A stretch of 64,000 nucleotides of DNA, taken from contig OU015528.1 of NCBI GenBank assembly GCA_907165065.1, forward strand, positions 35,300,515 to 35,364,514, read 5' to 3'. Origin of the DNA: Caprimulgus europaeus (lineage: Eukaryota > Chordata > Aves > Caprimulgiformes > Caprimulgidae). Shown here one piece after another: positions 28,827-40,506 of the stretch. A program made the translations under genes and the position numbers. Below the pieces are notes generated by a model that searched no databases, was not told the DNA's origin, and saw only the letters and a list, made by a program, of their open reading frames with translations. Numbering within the stretch: position 1 is the first letter of the stretch; every line of letters begins with the position of its first letter.

Positions 28827-30274
28827 AGTATTTACATCCATATTTATATATACAAAAACTCCACCTGAAGTTTGAAAGCACTAGGACCACAAATGTTCTC
28901 CTCTCTTGTTTCAGACTCACATTCCACCCCAGTTTCTGCAGTGTACACAGCTGTCACACTGTACTTGTCTGTACAGTAGAACTGCAATGAAAAAATTAGG
29001 TCATGCATTTTCCTTTAGCCTCCACAATTGCCAAGAATTTCCCACCCAGAGACAAGGCTTGGGTTTCTGGAGGCAGCATTTTACTCACAGTATAATTAGG
29101 AAACTGTAACAATTACCTTGCTATTTCAAAATTGCATTTCTGGTAAACAAACAAAACAAGATTTGAAAAGTTTGTTCATTATAATTACTAATACACATCT
29201 CCTGATCTATATTTTCAAGGAGTATACAAACAGTAGTAGCACAAGGCAGGAGTTTAATAATTTCCCTCATGCTATTTTAGAAAGTTAGTTACTGATATTT
29301 GAACAGAAGTAGACATTATTTCAAAGAGAATTGCCTTCATCTCATGAATCTGTCAGGACTGCAGTATAAGGTAGGTTGCTCCAATGAACTACAAACCAAA
29401 CATGAACTACATCTGCACTTCTCTAGAGACTAATGGGTACATTTCTGCTACCAAATACTGAATTTAAATGCCTTTGAATTGTTGAGAATACAAAATCATT
29501 GAAATTTTGACAGATTTTCATTTCAGTGAGTAATGCATGCCATCACACTTTCAAAGAACAGCTGCTAACATGGCTAGTAAAGGCAGTATTAACAGCGGAG
29601 AGGTATCTATAGCTATCACTGTACTTCAAACTATAGCAGAACGGTTAATTTTTAATTGTTTCCAAAATGTGACAAACCTAGTCAGTAGGGAAGTCATTTT
29701 AAAAAGATTGAAGTTCCCTTCTCACTTTAAGATTAAGGAACTGGCAACTGCAACAAGAAGTAGATAAACCTGCAGTTTAAAGAAAATTAACATCTTTCAT
29801 CCTTAAAGCAATGAACGTCGCTCAAAAAACCCACATATGCAACACAAAATGCCTTTGTCACTTTTAAGGTTTGGCTGACTATATTGTGATAAATCAAAAT
29901 AAAATACATTCTTTGCTTCAGTCCATCATGGCTGATTTTTCACCAAGACGTAATTTTCCCTTTTATCTAATATTTTCTTCTGTTCAATTCTCCCAGCTCA
30001 TTTGTTCTGCTATCAAGGCACCAACTCAAAACATGCAATGCACTAACCAAGGAGACCCTGTAGCTGCAATGCATCAAACCAATTTTGTTGACCATTCACA
30101 GGTCACTGCAACATCAGCTTCACATGCCTGTTTTGGAGACAAACAACAAAATGACCATTTCTGTCTCCAAGCTGCACAGGTATATGACCTAGGCAAGCAG
30201 GAAAATAACTTCAGCTTGCTGTCAAAAGCCTCAATCCTCGAATTTGAAACTCTATTCAAACAGCCTCAAATATA

Positions 30275-30351
30275 GCCAGTAATTAAAATTACTGGCCAAA
30301 GGAGGAAGATGCCTCCTTTATGTTAAACAAATCAATTTGTTTAACATAAAG
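30275..30351. repeat. Three consecutive hairpins in 77 bp
   Basis: First hairpin: GCCAGTAATT (30275-30284) pairs with 30287-30296 across two bases. Second: AAAGGAGG (30298-30305) pairs with CCTCCTTT (30312-30319) across six. Third: CTTTATGTTAAACAAAT (30316-30332) pairs with 30335-30351 across two. All stems are perfect; the second and third share four bases. Confidence 0.95.
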
Positions 30352-30580
30352 TATTACCAGATAATGAACAGATAGTGAGTTATACAGAAGAGCTGCTGTT
30401 CTATACCTGCACCAAAATCCTATCCCACTGGATTTCTACCCCAAAAAAAGCTGTTAATGTCATTTATTATATGCCATTTACTATATAGACTTTATTTTTT
30501 AAACCACAAAAACATGAAACATGTTAAATTACTTGATTTTCTATCATAAGGGAAAAGAATGTTGAAAGACCAGAACTTAC

Positions 30581-30950
30581 ATAGAATAGAGTGGAATAGG
30601 ACAGAGTGGAACAGGATAAAGCAGAGTAGACTATTTCCATTGGAAGGGACCTACAATGATCATCTTGTCACACTGCCCGACCAATCCAGGGCTGACCAAC
30701 ATTTAAAGAATGTTATTAAGGGTATTGTCCAAATGCCTTTTAAACACTGACAGGCTTTGGACAGTGACCACCTCTCTAGGAAGCCTCTTCCAGTATTTGA
30801 CCATCCTCTCAGTAAAGAAATGCTCCCTAATGTTCAGTCTAAACCTCTTTTGGTGCAGCTTCGAACCATGAGAAGCTCACGTGTCCTGTCACTGGATGCC
30901 AGGGAGAAGAGACCACTTCCCCTCCTCAGGAAGCTGTAGAGAGATAAAAC
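30581..30950 (-). mobile_element. CR1 LINE 3' fragment, minus orientation
   Basis: Plus-strand landmarks are TTGGAAGGGACCTACAATGATC, GGCTTTGGACAGTGACCACC and CCATCCTCTCAGTAAAGAAA, which are reverse complements of the CR1 3' ORF2 end and 3'UTR. The reading frame is decayed. The 3' tail at 30581-30632 is unusual: instead of the ordinary ATTCTATG octamers it carries degenerate repeats of about 15 bp built on GAATAGGACAGAGTG. Confidence 0.88.
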
Positions 30951-33900
30951 TCAGATCCCACAGAACTTTTTTATAATTTGTTTAAATAATTTCCCAGACT
31001 AATGCAAGAATGTTCATAATGAAATCCAGATGTGCTTGCACATCATCCATATCCTAAAATTAAAATGGAAAACTTAAGGTAGATATCAGACCTCAAATTG
31101 GAAATGTAAGAGAACTCATTTCCCAAATTCGATCAGCAACCAAGACAAATAAGGTTCTTCTCCAAACCACATCTAGATTAAACTTACAATATTGCAAAAT
31201 TCCTATCTGAAAAAAAACAACTGCATAACACTTGGGATGATACAAAAAAGTTAACTAACTTAACTTTTTCAGCTCCTAACAATCATTATCCTGAGAAAAT
31301 TCCCTTGAAACCCAGTATTAAAAATAATTGCTATTTTTATGGGTAAAGGATTACCACATGCCAACAAAGAAGATAAAAGAAACAGCTTGCTTGAAAAGTA
31401 CAGAGAATTTCTGAATACCCATGTAATAAATAAGGACAATTAGGACATCTCCTTTGGCATTTTCTAAGAACTAAAGAAAGTTTGTATACTTCAAAAACAT
31501 CCTTTATATTGTCCTGTAATAACTTTTACCATTACTTAAAAAAAAAAGATTAAAAATTCTGTTATTGCACAGGCTTTATATAAAATACTAATTCCTGCAT
31601 ACTTGATCACCTTCAATCTTATAGTAGACAGCATATAAAAGCCTAACATATTTTGTGAACGTTTATGATCTGAGAAATTAAGTAGGTGAACAGAAATATG
31701 ATTAGAAGACATTACTCTTTCCTCTATTTAAGAGCACATGCCAGCAAAAAGCCATTGAGGATGGTGAAGCACTCTGGTTCCGTGCCGCAGCAGGCACCAA
31801 CACGGTCCCCTTGCAAACTCGTCAGCAACTCAGCCTGTGCTCCTCGTTACTGCAACAATATGTACACAGCACTTCACAGCACTGTTCTGCAGCCTTCTTT
31901 TTCACTCTACTGAACTTCATCTTCTCCAATTCAGTTCTCTGAAAAATAATTTTCTCAGCCATTATTGAGTTTCAGCATTTGATTTCTATTGCTCTAAAAT
32001 CCCGCATACTATCAGACCCCTATCAGTATTAGAGTAGCCTCGTACTTTTATCAAATAAAGCATTTTAGTGCGGTGAAAGTTATCCCCAAATAATTATTTC
32101 TCTTAGGATAAGGGTTAAGCAGTTAAGAAGAAGAATACTGTATATCTAGTACTCTACACGTTATCAAAAACAAACCCACAATCTTTAAGGAATATTTCCC
32201 CTTTTTCAAAGACCAGGCACAGTAAAAAATATTTTGCATGCTATACACTAATTAAAATGTAAACACTTAAGAAATTATACGTATTTTCAGAAGTAAGATT
32301 AGATCATATCGTGTGGTATGTTTAATGCATATTAATGAACTTTACCACATTATCCAGCACTGCTGTAAGAGACTGTTCTCTGTTTATAGCATTTTGCAGG
32401 AGCATATCAAAGACCCAATATCTGAGGTTCACCTAGAAACACTAAGAAACTACAAAAGGCTGTCTGTAATAAGAATGGACTGACTTATTACACCACTGTA
32501 ATAATTAATCTACTGGTAAAAAAGACAAAAACCACACCAACAACTCAGAAATTTCAACTTAGAGGTGGGGGGGAGAAAAAACAACACATAGTTATAATAA
32601 ATAATTGGATAATTTGGTTTTTAAGCTTTAAGCCACCACTTCAGTCAAAAATTCTGTAAAGTAAATCATAAATTGCAAGACATTGTATTTCATGTGACTA
32701 GATGACTGATTAACACATCGAAGTGGAGTTTTCCTTCAAAAGTGCTTTAGTCATCGTAAAGGATCAACAGAGACGTTAACTAAACACATTTGTAGAACAG
32801 AAATAAAGTACGATTCCATGTTTATTCTCTCCAGCTATTTCTACAGCACTCTCTGACAAAATTGCCATTTATTTATATCAACATATACAGGTGCATGTCA
32901 GGATAGGAAAAGGTACCAGGTCATTGCTACAACTTGAATCCCTTTTATCATGTTGATAAATATTGCCAATGCTAAGTTTATATTACTATGTCTGCACACA
33001 TCTCTACAATGGTATATTGTGTTCAACACTTTAAAAGATTTCTAATGTGTGAAATATCCTCAAGTTTCAGCTCTTGCACCAGGAGAAATGCTTTTCGGAA
33101 ATAACAGCACAGTTAGTAAGTAAGTAACAGTGGACATAGCTCCCCTATTTGCTCTCCACATAAAATTTTTGAATAGCCTTACTTAGCATTGCTTTAAAAA
33201 CAATTTTTTATTCCCATGTAATTACTAATTTATACTGGAAAGGTGTGTGCTTGTGAAAGAATGAGTGTGTGTAAAGGAATTGTATCACTATAAGAACTGT
33301 ATTAAGCAGAATGATAACCAATAGTTTGATATTCCAAATATTACCCTATCTGTATTTTATTTGCTTAATTACTTTACCCAAAGTGGAAAAAAAAAAAAAA
33401 AAAACCCAGCTGAAATCCCCTCAAGTTTCTACACCAAATGGATCAGCTTACACAAATCACATTGGTAGAAGTGAGGTCTACAGAAGAGTTTAGTAAAGAG
33501 AATTAAAAGGGAACACAGAGAGAGCATAAACCCTTTCTTTCCAGTTGTGGCTGAAAGAAACTCTGTTTCCCCAAGATGAGCTAAGAGTCTGAAGTGCAGG
33601 ACGAGCAGGAGTAGTCCTGGAGAAATGAACAGCACTGAAACAGCACTTGATAATGAGAAGAACTTGTCTCTTCCATCTTAAAACTACTGGACAGCACTTC
33701 ATAAGAGATTATTAAAATATTAAAAATTTATATAGGGATGTCTTTCCTCTTCTCTGATCCTTCTACCCCAATTGCAAAGTAACTTCACTGGAGGAAAACA
33801 GTCACTTTCTGCCAGTGATCACTGAGGGAGAAAAGGACAAGCAAGTTTTACACAAAATTTCCCTTAAAATATCTTAAAATTCCTATAGCGAAGGAAACTA

Positions 33901-36900
33901 ATCAAGGATTTGGGAACAGAGTGAGTTCTGAACTTTTTGGATTGTGACTCAACACAAATTCACCAAAACAAGCAAAAATACTGACTTTTTCACAGGACAT
34001 TGATTGATACATTTACCTTGGACTAAGTACCAGACACTTTAAGAATACAGGGACCTCGAAGATGCCAGATTTTTTACCTCATTTTTTTTTGTATCCTGAC
34101 TGCATCATGTGCCAATGGCATAACGTGATGCTTCACCTGACAATAGCATTGAAACTCATACAATATTCACCAGAAGTTGGGAGCTATTCCTCCCACCACC
34201 ATCTTAATCAGTTTGAAGATAAGTTCTCATCCCCAAAGTAAACTATTTAAGAATTTTACCACTGTAAACAAATTTGACAGATGGCACATTGTATATTAAC
34301 TAGCTAAAGGAAGGGAACATGGTCTGCCAGACTTCTCAACCAAAAATACTTCTCACTCCATTATTACCTTGGGTTGTGTATGTTAAGCTAATTTCCACTT
34401 CCAGTTACAGCAAAGCAAATTCAGTCTAAGTCCATTAATTGAATTATTTTAGAGTTGTTGGAAGACGAATCTGGCTGTGTGCGTGTGCACGTGCACATAC
34501 GTAACAGCACCTATTTCTGAAAAGACAGAACAGATCGTCTCTGTGGCATTTATGCCAGAGCCATGACAAAATGCTTTTCCCAGATGAGTAAGTGACAGTG
34601 AGAAGGCTGTTTTCAATGGGAAGAGGCAGCCAAGAGCTGGCTTGTTTCCATGGAAACACCAGCAGCATCAGGCAGAACAGCTGTAAAGGAAAAGGCAGAA
34701 GTTCAGGTGGCAGAAATCTTGCTGATTTTACCTCGATAATATGTCAGTACCATCAGAGACCATCTACATTTAAGGTAGATCAAGCCAGTTAATGTTGCAT
34801 ACTTCATGTATTAAACTGCAGTTTCCAACTGACTTTTAAAAGCCAGCATGCCAGAAGTAAATTAATAAAAATCACTTACAATGCAATTTAGTCAGCCCAT
34901 GTATACATGAAGCTACAGAGTGTATGAATATGTGCAACAGTGATGCATTCTCATTTTCGTCATTAGGAAAGGGTCTTGCCATTTCTTTAAAAACAACAGC
35001 TCCCATAGGCTAAATGCTTCAAGTAGAATGACTGGTTTTCAGCAATTCAATCTAATGGACTATTTTCCCACTTAAAAATAAATTCACCACTTTGATTACC
35101 AACATGGCAAAAGGAATACTCTCTTTGAAGTTTATTTATCAACCTTCACTACTTTCTTTGCATCGCTTTCAGATAGAAGATGTCTGCATAACTCAAAAAT
35201 TATTAAATGGTAAAATCTAAAGTACACTTGCTTTCCTTGTTAAGACAGAGAGTAAAGTTTTCCACTTATAAATTAAAGGACCTCTCTATTTGTTAAAAAA
35301 GAAATAATCCCTGCTATTCATTATTAATCTACAAATATATATTCTGAGCTTAACATACCTTCACCACTCCATTCACGATATCTCAGACTACTCCAGCAGC
35401 ATTGCTTCCACCAAAAATAAAAACTGTCTTGCACTACAAACAGCCAAAGCCCTAAAAATATAACCCACTTCAGTCAATCACTACAGTACAGGACAGGTAT
35501 CTAGGTACCTGGAGAAAATGTAAGCAAGTCACCAAATAAAGGCATAAGCTACCTTTGACAAGAATGCTCTCCAATATGATTTCTGTAGCTTTAGCCTTTC
35601 AAGGGCATGTATAAAATCCTATTTTCTCCCTCTTCCATCTTACTCATTTCAGCCGATTCTTCCTACAACCAACCCCACCAAATGTTCAAAGCTTGTGTAG
35701 ATGTTACAGGACACCAAAAGGAGTCTCTGACAATGTAACTTATGTAAAGCAGTAGATGGGAACTTCAAATTTCCATCCAATATACCACTCGCTACTCAAG
35801 TCCAGCTCCTCATGTCATGATGAAGCAGTGCAAGATCAGTATTTTTAAGAACACTTGAAAGGTGTAAGTATCTTGATGCCTATACTGCAAGGCTTTTGTG
35901 GTTTTATTTGCATTTCAGTGAATACTTAACTTACAGCAAAGTTTACAAGGGAAAGATAAAAACTAATTAGCAAGTATTTGTAAACCACATAATTATGGTC
36001 TTTCCTATAGATACAGACTGTGTAGCAAAAGGGTTGTGTAACATGCCTTCAGCTGCTGAAAACAGCAAGGGTGTTGCAGGCAGCACCTGCTCCCATGCCT
36101 TGGGCTATGGTGACCCCCGTGCTACTGAACTACCCAACTTCACAGGCACCATCCCCTTATCCATGAACAGACTTACAGCCTTCTCAGAAAGTGAAGGATA
36201 TATAGCTGTGAACTTTGTGAATTCCAGAGCCATTTTTGAGTTCCTGCATTAAGTACATGAGTAATCCATAACCCTTGGGAAAAATAAATTACAAATACTA
36301 ATTACTTCTTTAAACAGCATCATGTTTCAACTACTATTCAAGAGTAAAAGGCCTTAAAAGTTTAATTCATTTTAAATACAATACCAGAAACTAGCGCTGA
36401 CATTCTAGGTCCTGCTGGGCATCTGCAGACACTTTTAAACTCAGTGCTTAATTACGCCACTTGTACTTTCTTACAAACTATTTAGATATATCCTTGCACT
36501 TTAGTAAAGCATCATGAGTACTTTGCACTTATGCACCATCAAATGATACCGAAATCATTTACATGTATTAATCAGTAAAACTCACAATACATATATTTGA
36601 ATCAGATAAGAATCAGGGTGTGTTTCAGAGATGCTTAAACCAACGCACAGAAAGATTTAGTTGCCCAACACTTCTCCCCCTATGACAGGATCTTATACCA
36701 GTAGCTTTCCATACCTATGTAATAGCATTCTGTCAAATAGCAGTTCCTGACCAATTGCTTTATTTCCTGGAGTAAAGGAGTACCTACCACTGTACTCTTC
36801 CATTTCACAGTCTATGAAATCCAAAATGATAAAATGAAAACAGAAATAATATTCAGATGTAACTCCTGAACTTGAGAAACAAAGGAAATTGTTTCAAAGC

Positions 36901-38527
36901 AATTGTATGTACATGGATTACATTTCATATTTACAAAAACCATGTTTAGTAGATGTCGTTATCTGAACGTCAAACTGCATACACCAGAAGTTTAATACCT
37001 TTTTTTTAGAATCCCAAATAAAGTAAACCTTCTTGTCAACAAACTAGTTCCACTGTTTATATAACATCACTGGATGGTCTTGCTAGAATAATCTTGTGCA
37101 TGCACTATCCCCCCCGTAGGTTACCATGGCAACTTATATTTGAATTTCTATATATTTCTATTTTTAGAGATCACAGTTTAGGATAAAGAAAATCACAAAT
37201 ATTAAGTACCATTTCATTAATATAAAATACCCCATTTTTATCACCATCATGCTTCCTAAAAAAGACATTGTTGACATTAAATCAGGAAGCAATGCAAAAA
37301 AAATAAGGACCACAGTTATTAAGAAAGTTTACCACTAAGCAGCCTCATGATAACCTAAGTATGAGTCAGTACCTAACATTGTGAGGCAAAGATTGATGTT
37401 CACAGAGTTTTATCTTGATTCCAGTAAGGCCAGGATTTCACTCAAATGTTTTCAGAGTTAGTCATCATTTCAGCTGACACAAAACAAGTGTATTTGCCAG
37501 AATACTCAGAAAATAATGTCTTTGTTTCCAGTGTGGGAATATGTTGAATTGACAGTAACATCTCAGTTCCAAACTAAGGTTAACATCACCTCAAATTACT
37601 GTATTCAAGAGTGCTTACTAAGTGTATGCTAGTCCTTAAATATAAATTTACTTAATGCTTTAAAACTTGACAGCAATTCTCAAAGTTGTCTCTACTTGAA
37701 AGATCAAGGTAGAGAGTAGCAGCCTCAAAGAACACACTGTTGTTACAGCCTTGACACTGTCTTACTCTGGCTTCCTGGGGTTGAAATCAGAATCTAGCAT
37801 TTAAAAACAGTTTTTAAGTTATAAAAAGGTAAATACCTTATCTTTTAAGAGATTAATAATTCTGTATCACAAATTTCTATTATAGTGTTAATTACAGCAC
37901 TCATTTTGCAAACTCGAAATATATTTACCCAAGCCACTGACAGTTCAGGATGGTCTAGTACAGATGGAAAATGTGGAAAGCAAGTGCCTACACATTGTGT
38001 CAGAGTGGACTGAAGTGGACAGAAATCCCAAGTGACAGCTACAGCTCCAGGACTCAATTGCAATCAGGATGCCTACCTCCCTATTTCTCCTGGTATCTTC
38101 CATTTATCATTCACTCCATACTCCCCATTCTCCAGCAAAGTTGAGTGAGAAGATTCCCTACTGTAAAAGCTGCAGATTCGACACTGTCAGCAACTTTCCA
38201 CAAAACAGTAGGTGAAAGACAACCTGCAGGGCAATCACCACACATACTACTGTTTTGTGAGGTAACTGACAAGACAGATTTTCTTTAGGATTCAGACACC
38301 TAAGATGCGAGCAACATGGGTATGTATGTTACTGATGATCAAAGACAGACACTTCTGGTAGTTTTTCTTCAGATGTGATCCCATATTAAAAATGTATTTC
38401 AAGTATCAGCTGGAGGCAGCTACTGAGGGAAAACAAACTGGTGGGCAACCTTCAAATCATAAACAATGCTGGCACTCAGCAAGAGACAGTAATAACTGCG
38501 AGGAACTTTACTTTCTGTTTAACTTAC
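30951..38527 (-). other. KCNC2 intron, right part
   Basis: AT-rich unique sequence. Short frames such as 35995-36252 (plus) and 37845-38063 (minus) show no known motif. Apart from a 10-bp inverted repeat at 31245 I see nothing definable. Confidence 0.6.
31245..31269. repeat. Short inverted repeat
   Basis: AAAAAGTTAA and TTAACTTTTT form a perfect 10-bp stem with a CTAAC loop. No associated gene or element is seen. Confidence 0.85.
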
Positions 38528-38729
38528 CTCACTAAGCTCATAGGAGTTGCTAACTCTCACAGAAACGGCATCAGGCCACAGGGTACAATTCAGGAAGTTA
38601 CTTAACCACACGCTTATGGTCACATCTATGAGATTGCCAATGAAATCAGTAGGACTGATCGGGAGATGACACCCACCGTAACTGCAGTTTTTCAGGACGA
38701 GGCTTAGCTCTGAATGCTTCACAGGAATC
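38528..38729 (-). CDS. Unassigned candidate exon, secreted or extracellular type
   Basis: I do not recognise this protein. The 202-nt segment lies within the KCNC2 intron, on the KCNC2 strand. It starts after TTGCTAG and ends at a strong donor, GTGAG|GTAAGT. It reads one base plus 67 codons with no stop: IPVKHSELSLVLKNCSYGGC, then HLPISPTDFIGNLIDVTISV, then WLSNFLNCTLWPDAVSVRVS, ending NSYELSE. It contains two N-glycosylation sequons (NCS, NCT), three cysteines and alternating hydrophobic residues suggestive of a beta-sandwich ectodomain. It could be an exon of a nested gene, a decayed exon or a coincidence. The donor match and amino-acid composition argue for real coding origin. Confidence 0.35.
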
Positions 38730-38788
38730 CTAGCAAATATGTTGCAAAAACACTCATTATTATTTTAAAATCAAACATTTCCAATTAC

Positions 38789-38955
38789 AAGTTCCTCTTT
38801 TTCCTGTATCACAGGGATGATTAGCTGGTAGTTGCTTTTCCCACTATTAAATTCAAGGCATCGCTGTATATTTCTCTCAAAGGAATTACAACCTTTTGTT
38901 TGCTCCAGAGCTCTGAAGTGAGAAAGCAAACCCCCATCGACACTGACAACAGCCA
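38789..38955 (-). CDS. Second unassigned candidate exon next to the one above
   Basis: After a good acceptor (GGTTCTATCTTTTAG) the minus strand reads two bases plus 55 open codons, including VSVDGGLLSHFRALEQ, KGCNSFERNIQRCLEF and SGKSNYQLIIPVIQEK, up to a weak donor CTT|GTAATT. A second strong acceptor inside it (TTTGCTTTCTCACTTCAG) would give a shorter exon. It shares the reading frame of the 38528-38729 segment across the gap, with two in-frame stops between them, but the predicted splice phases do not match. Either another donor is used or this is an inactivated sequence. Confidence 0.25.
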
Positions 38956-39369
38956 CTAAAAGATAGAACCAAAATCCAAATAATACTCAAAAGCAGAAAG
39001 TAGTCAGAGTCAAAATCTAAAAATCCCTATCTAAAAAATGGAAACTTAGTAAGATCATTTACTGCCTTGTGCCGATACCCTCAGTCAGAGAGTCAGTGAG
39101 GGTCACCCTGGGAAATCAATGGCAGGAGAGCCAGGGTGACCCCCTGTCACACTTACTTTGTTGAACTCAGATCACCTCCCAGCACAGACAGGACGAAGCT
39201 GGGGAAGGGCTGAGGTTGCTCTCCTGCCTCGCTGTCACCACCTCACCCCAAACCCCAGACCTCTGGCAGCTGGGGGAGGGATGAGGGCCTGACAGCAGGG
39301 CCAGCTGCCCCAGACCCAAACGTGTCTCCCTATGAGCCCTCAGGGAGGATAAGGGCACCTTGGGGTGTG

Positions 39370-39371
<2 letters not shown>

Positions 39372-39401
<30 letters not shown>
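39372..39401. repeat. (CA)15 microsatellite
   Basis: Fifteen pure CA units lie about 370 bases downstream of the KCNC2 T1 exon donor in gene orientation, at the edge of the CpG island. Confidence 0.97.
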
Positions 39402-39406
<5 letters not shown>

Positions 39407-39768
39407 GTCCCCCAGCGAGCAGCACCTCCACACCCCGCCCACGCCAGGGGGGTGAGCAGGCTCCCTCGCGGGCTCCCCAGGGCACAGCTCCCCTCACCCC
39501 GCGTACACTCTCCCGGCAGGGCACTCGTACAACGAGATGCCCTCGCTGCCCGGCACTACCTGGAGATGCCGAGGGTACAAGCACCACCGCCCCGGGGCAG
39601 CTGATGTCACCCCCACGCAGCGGGCCACCAAAGCATCGCCCTTGCATGCCCTTTCCAAACGGGCGAGCTCCCCCTCGACGCCCCGTGCGCCTGACAGCCA
39701 CGGTGGGTGCACTGCGGCTGCCCCTCGACCTCCCCTGGCCACCCCGGGCGGGAGCGCCGTCCGGCGGC

Positions 39769-39774
39769 GCTTAC
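39769..39774 (-). other. KCNC2: KCNC2 splice donor after the T1 exon
   Basis: Minus-strand GTAAGC follows the exon end GCC AGG. Kv3 genes are known to break here, in phase 0, just before S1 (residues FIAFA in human). The donor matches consensus well at +1 to +5. Confidence 0.88.
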
Positions 39775-40410
39775 CCTGGCGGCCCGCGAGGAATAGGGGT
39801 CCTCGAAGAGCGCCCAGACGCGGGGCTGCAGCCGCTTCCAGCGCCCGGTCTTGCCCTCGGCGGCCGCCCCCACGTCCTCGATGCCCAGCCTCTTGGCGGA
39901 CAGGTCCTCGTCGTCGCCGTCGGGAGGCGGCTCGCCCGTCAGCAGGTCGGGTGCCTCGAAGATGTCGAGGGCCTCCTCAGCGTCGCGGTGCTGGCGGTAG
40001 GTCATCCAGCAGCAGGGCTCCACGTCGGTCTCGTCGATGCCCCAGAAGGCCAGCTCCTCCTCGAAGAGCGGCCCGCAGACGTCGGCGGGGCAGTGCAGCT
40101 TGCCGGTGCGGTAGTAGTTGAGCACATAGGCGAACACCCCCGGGTGCCGGTCGAAGAAGAACTCGCTGGCGCCGCCGCTGCCCCGGGGGCTGCAGCCGCT
40201 GCCGGGCTCCGGGCAGCCGCCCGCCGGCGGCGGCAGCGGGTTGGGAGGCGGCGGCGGCGGCTCCTCGCCGCCCGGGGACTCGCTCTGGGACTCGCAGGCG
40301 AGCAGGGCCAGGCGGGTCCCCGGCAACGTCTTCAAGGTGCTGCGGTAGGTCTCGTGCCGCGTGCCCCCCACGTTGAGGATCACCCTCTCGTTGTCCTCGA
40401 GCTTCCCCAT
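39775..40410 (-). CDS. KCNC2: KCNC2 (Kv3.2) first coding exon: start codon and T1 domain
   Basis: This exon encodes the cytoplasmic N-terminus of a Shaw-type (Kv3) voltage-gated potassium channel subunit, which drives fast repolarisation in neurons. The 212 codons run from the ATG at 40410 to an Arg codon (AGG) directly before GTAAGC, so the intron is phase 0. The protein opens [20 protein letters not shown], the classic Kv3 start. T1 continues with [18 protein letters not shown] (residues 83-100) and the interface zinc motif H-x5-C-x20-CC: His106, Cys112, Cys133, Cys134. A variable linker with six consecutive prolines (residues 51-56) splits the T1 half-domains. The exon ends [14 protein letters not shown], just before S1. 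[16 protein letters not shown] and KRLGIED favour KCNC2 over KCNC1, KCNC3 or KCNC4 as I recall them, and the CAPS2 neighbour supports this. From memory the human segment is about 17 residues longer, mostly in the Pro/Gly linker. Later exons are outside the window. Confidence 0.95.
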
Positions 40411-40506
40411 CGCTCCGGGTCGGACATGACTGGGGAGGGCGCGGGAGGCGGCAGCGGGGATGGCGGGGGGGGACCGGTCTCGGGCAGGTCCGCCGGGGAC
40501 GAGCTT
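40411..40506 (-). other. KCNC2: Predicted KCNC2 5'UTR part of the first coding exon, with upstream splice acceptor
   Basis: Upstream of the ATG on the minus strand, a pyrimidine-rich run (CTTCTGATTTCTTCTTTCC, then TTTGCGTTTAAGGCAG) ends in AG at 40507-40508. That is the profile of a 3' splice site, so the coding exon probably starts at 40506 and joins an upstream non-coding exon. Possible donors on the minus strand are GTAACG with the exon ending at 41196 and GTAACA with the exon ending at 41353; I cannot choose between them. This is inference from splice motifs only. Transcription straight through from the CpG island is the alternative. Confidence 0.45.

Larger units (their letters stand above)
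20211..30580 (-). other. KCNC2 intron, middle part
   Basis: AT-rich unique sequence with a palindromic AT tract (25597-25673), a CA microsatellite near 28807 and the triple hairpin at 30275-30351. The longest non-repeat frame, 134 codons at 29871-30275 on plus, has no recognisable domain. Confidence 0.6.

Noticed and set aside
29871-30275. 134-codon plus-strand frame, the longest outside repeats and the CpG island
   Set aside because: No recognisable domain, signal peptide or splice support. This length can occur by chance in 64 kb. Kept only as a note beside the hairpin cluster.
35995-36252. 85-codon plus-strand frame
   Set aside because: No known motif and no splice or promoter context.
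39167-39442. Cys-Val repeat frame near the KCNC2 donor
   Set aside because: It is a translation of the (CA)15 microsatellite.
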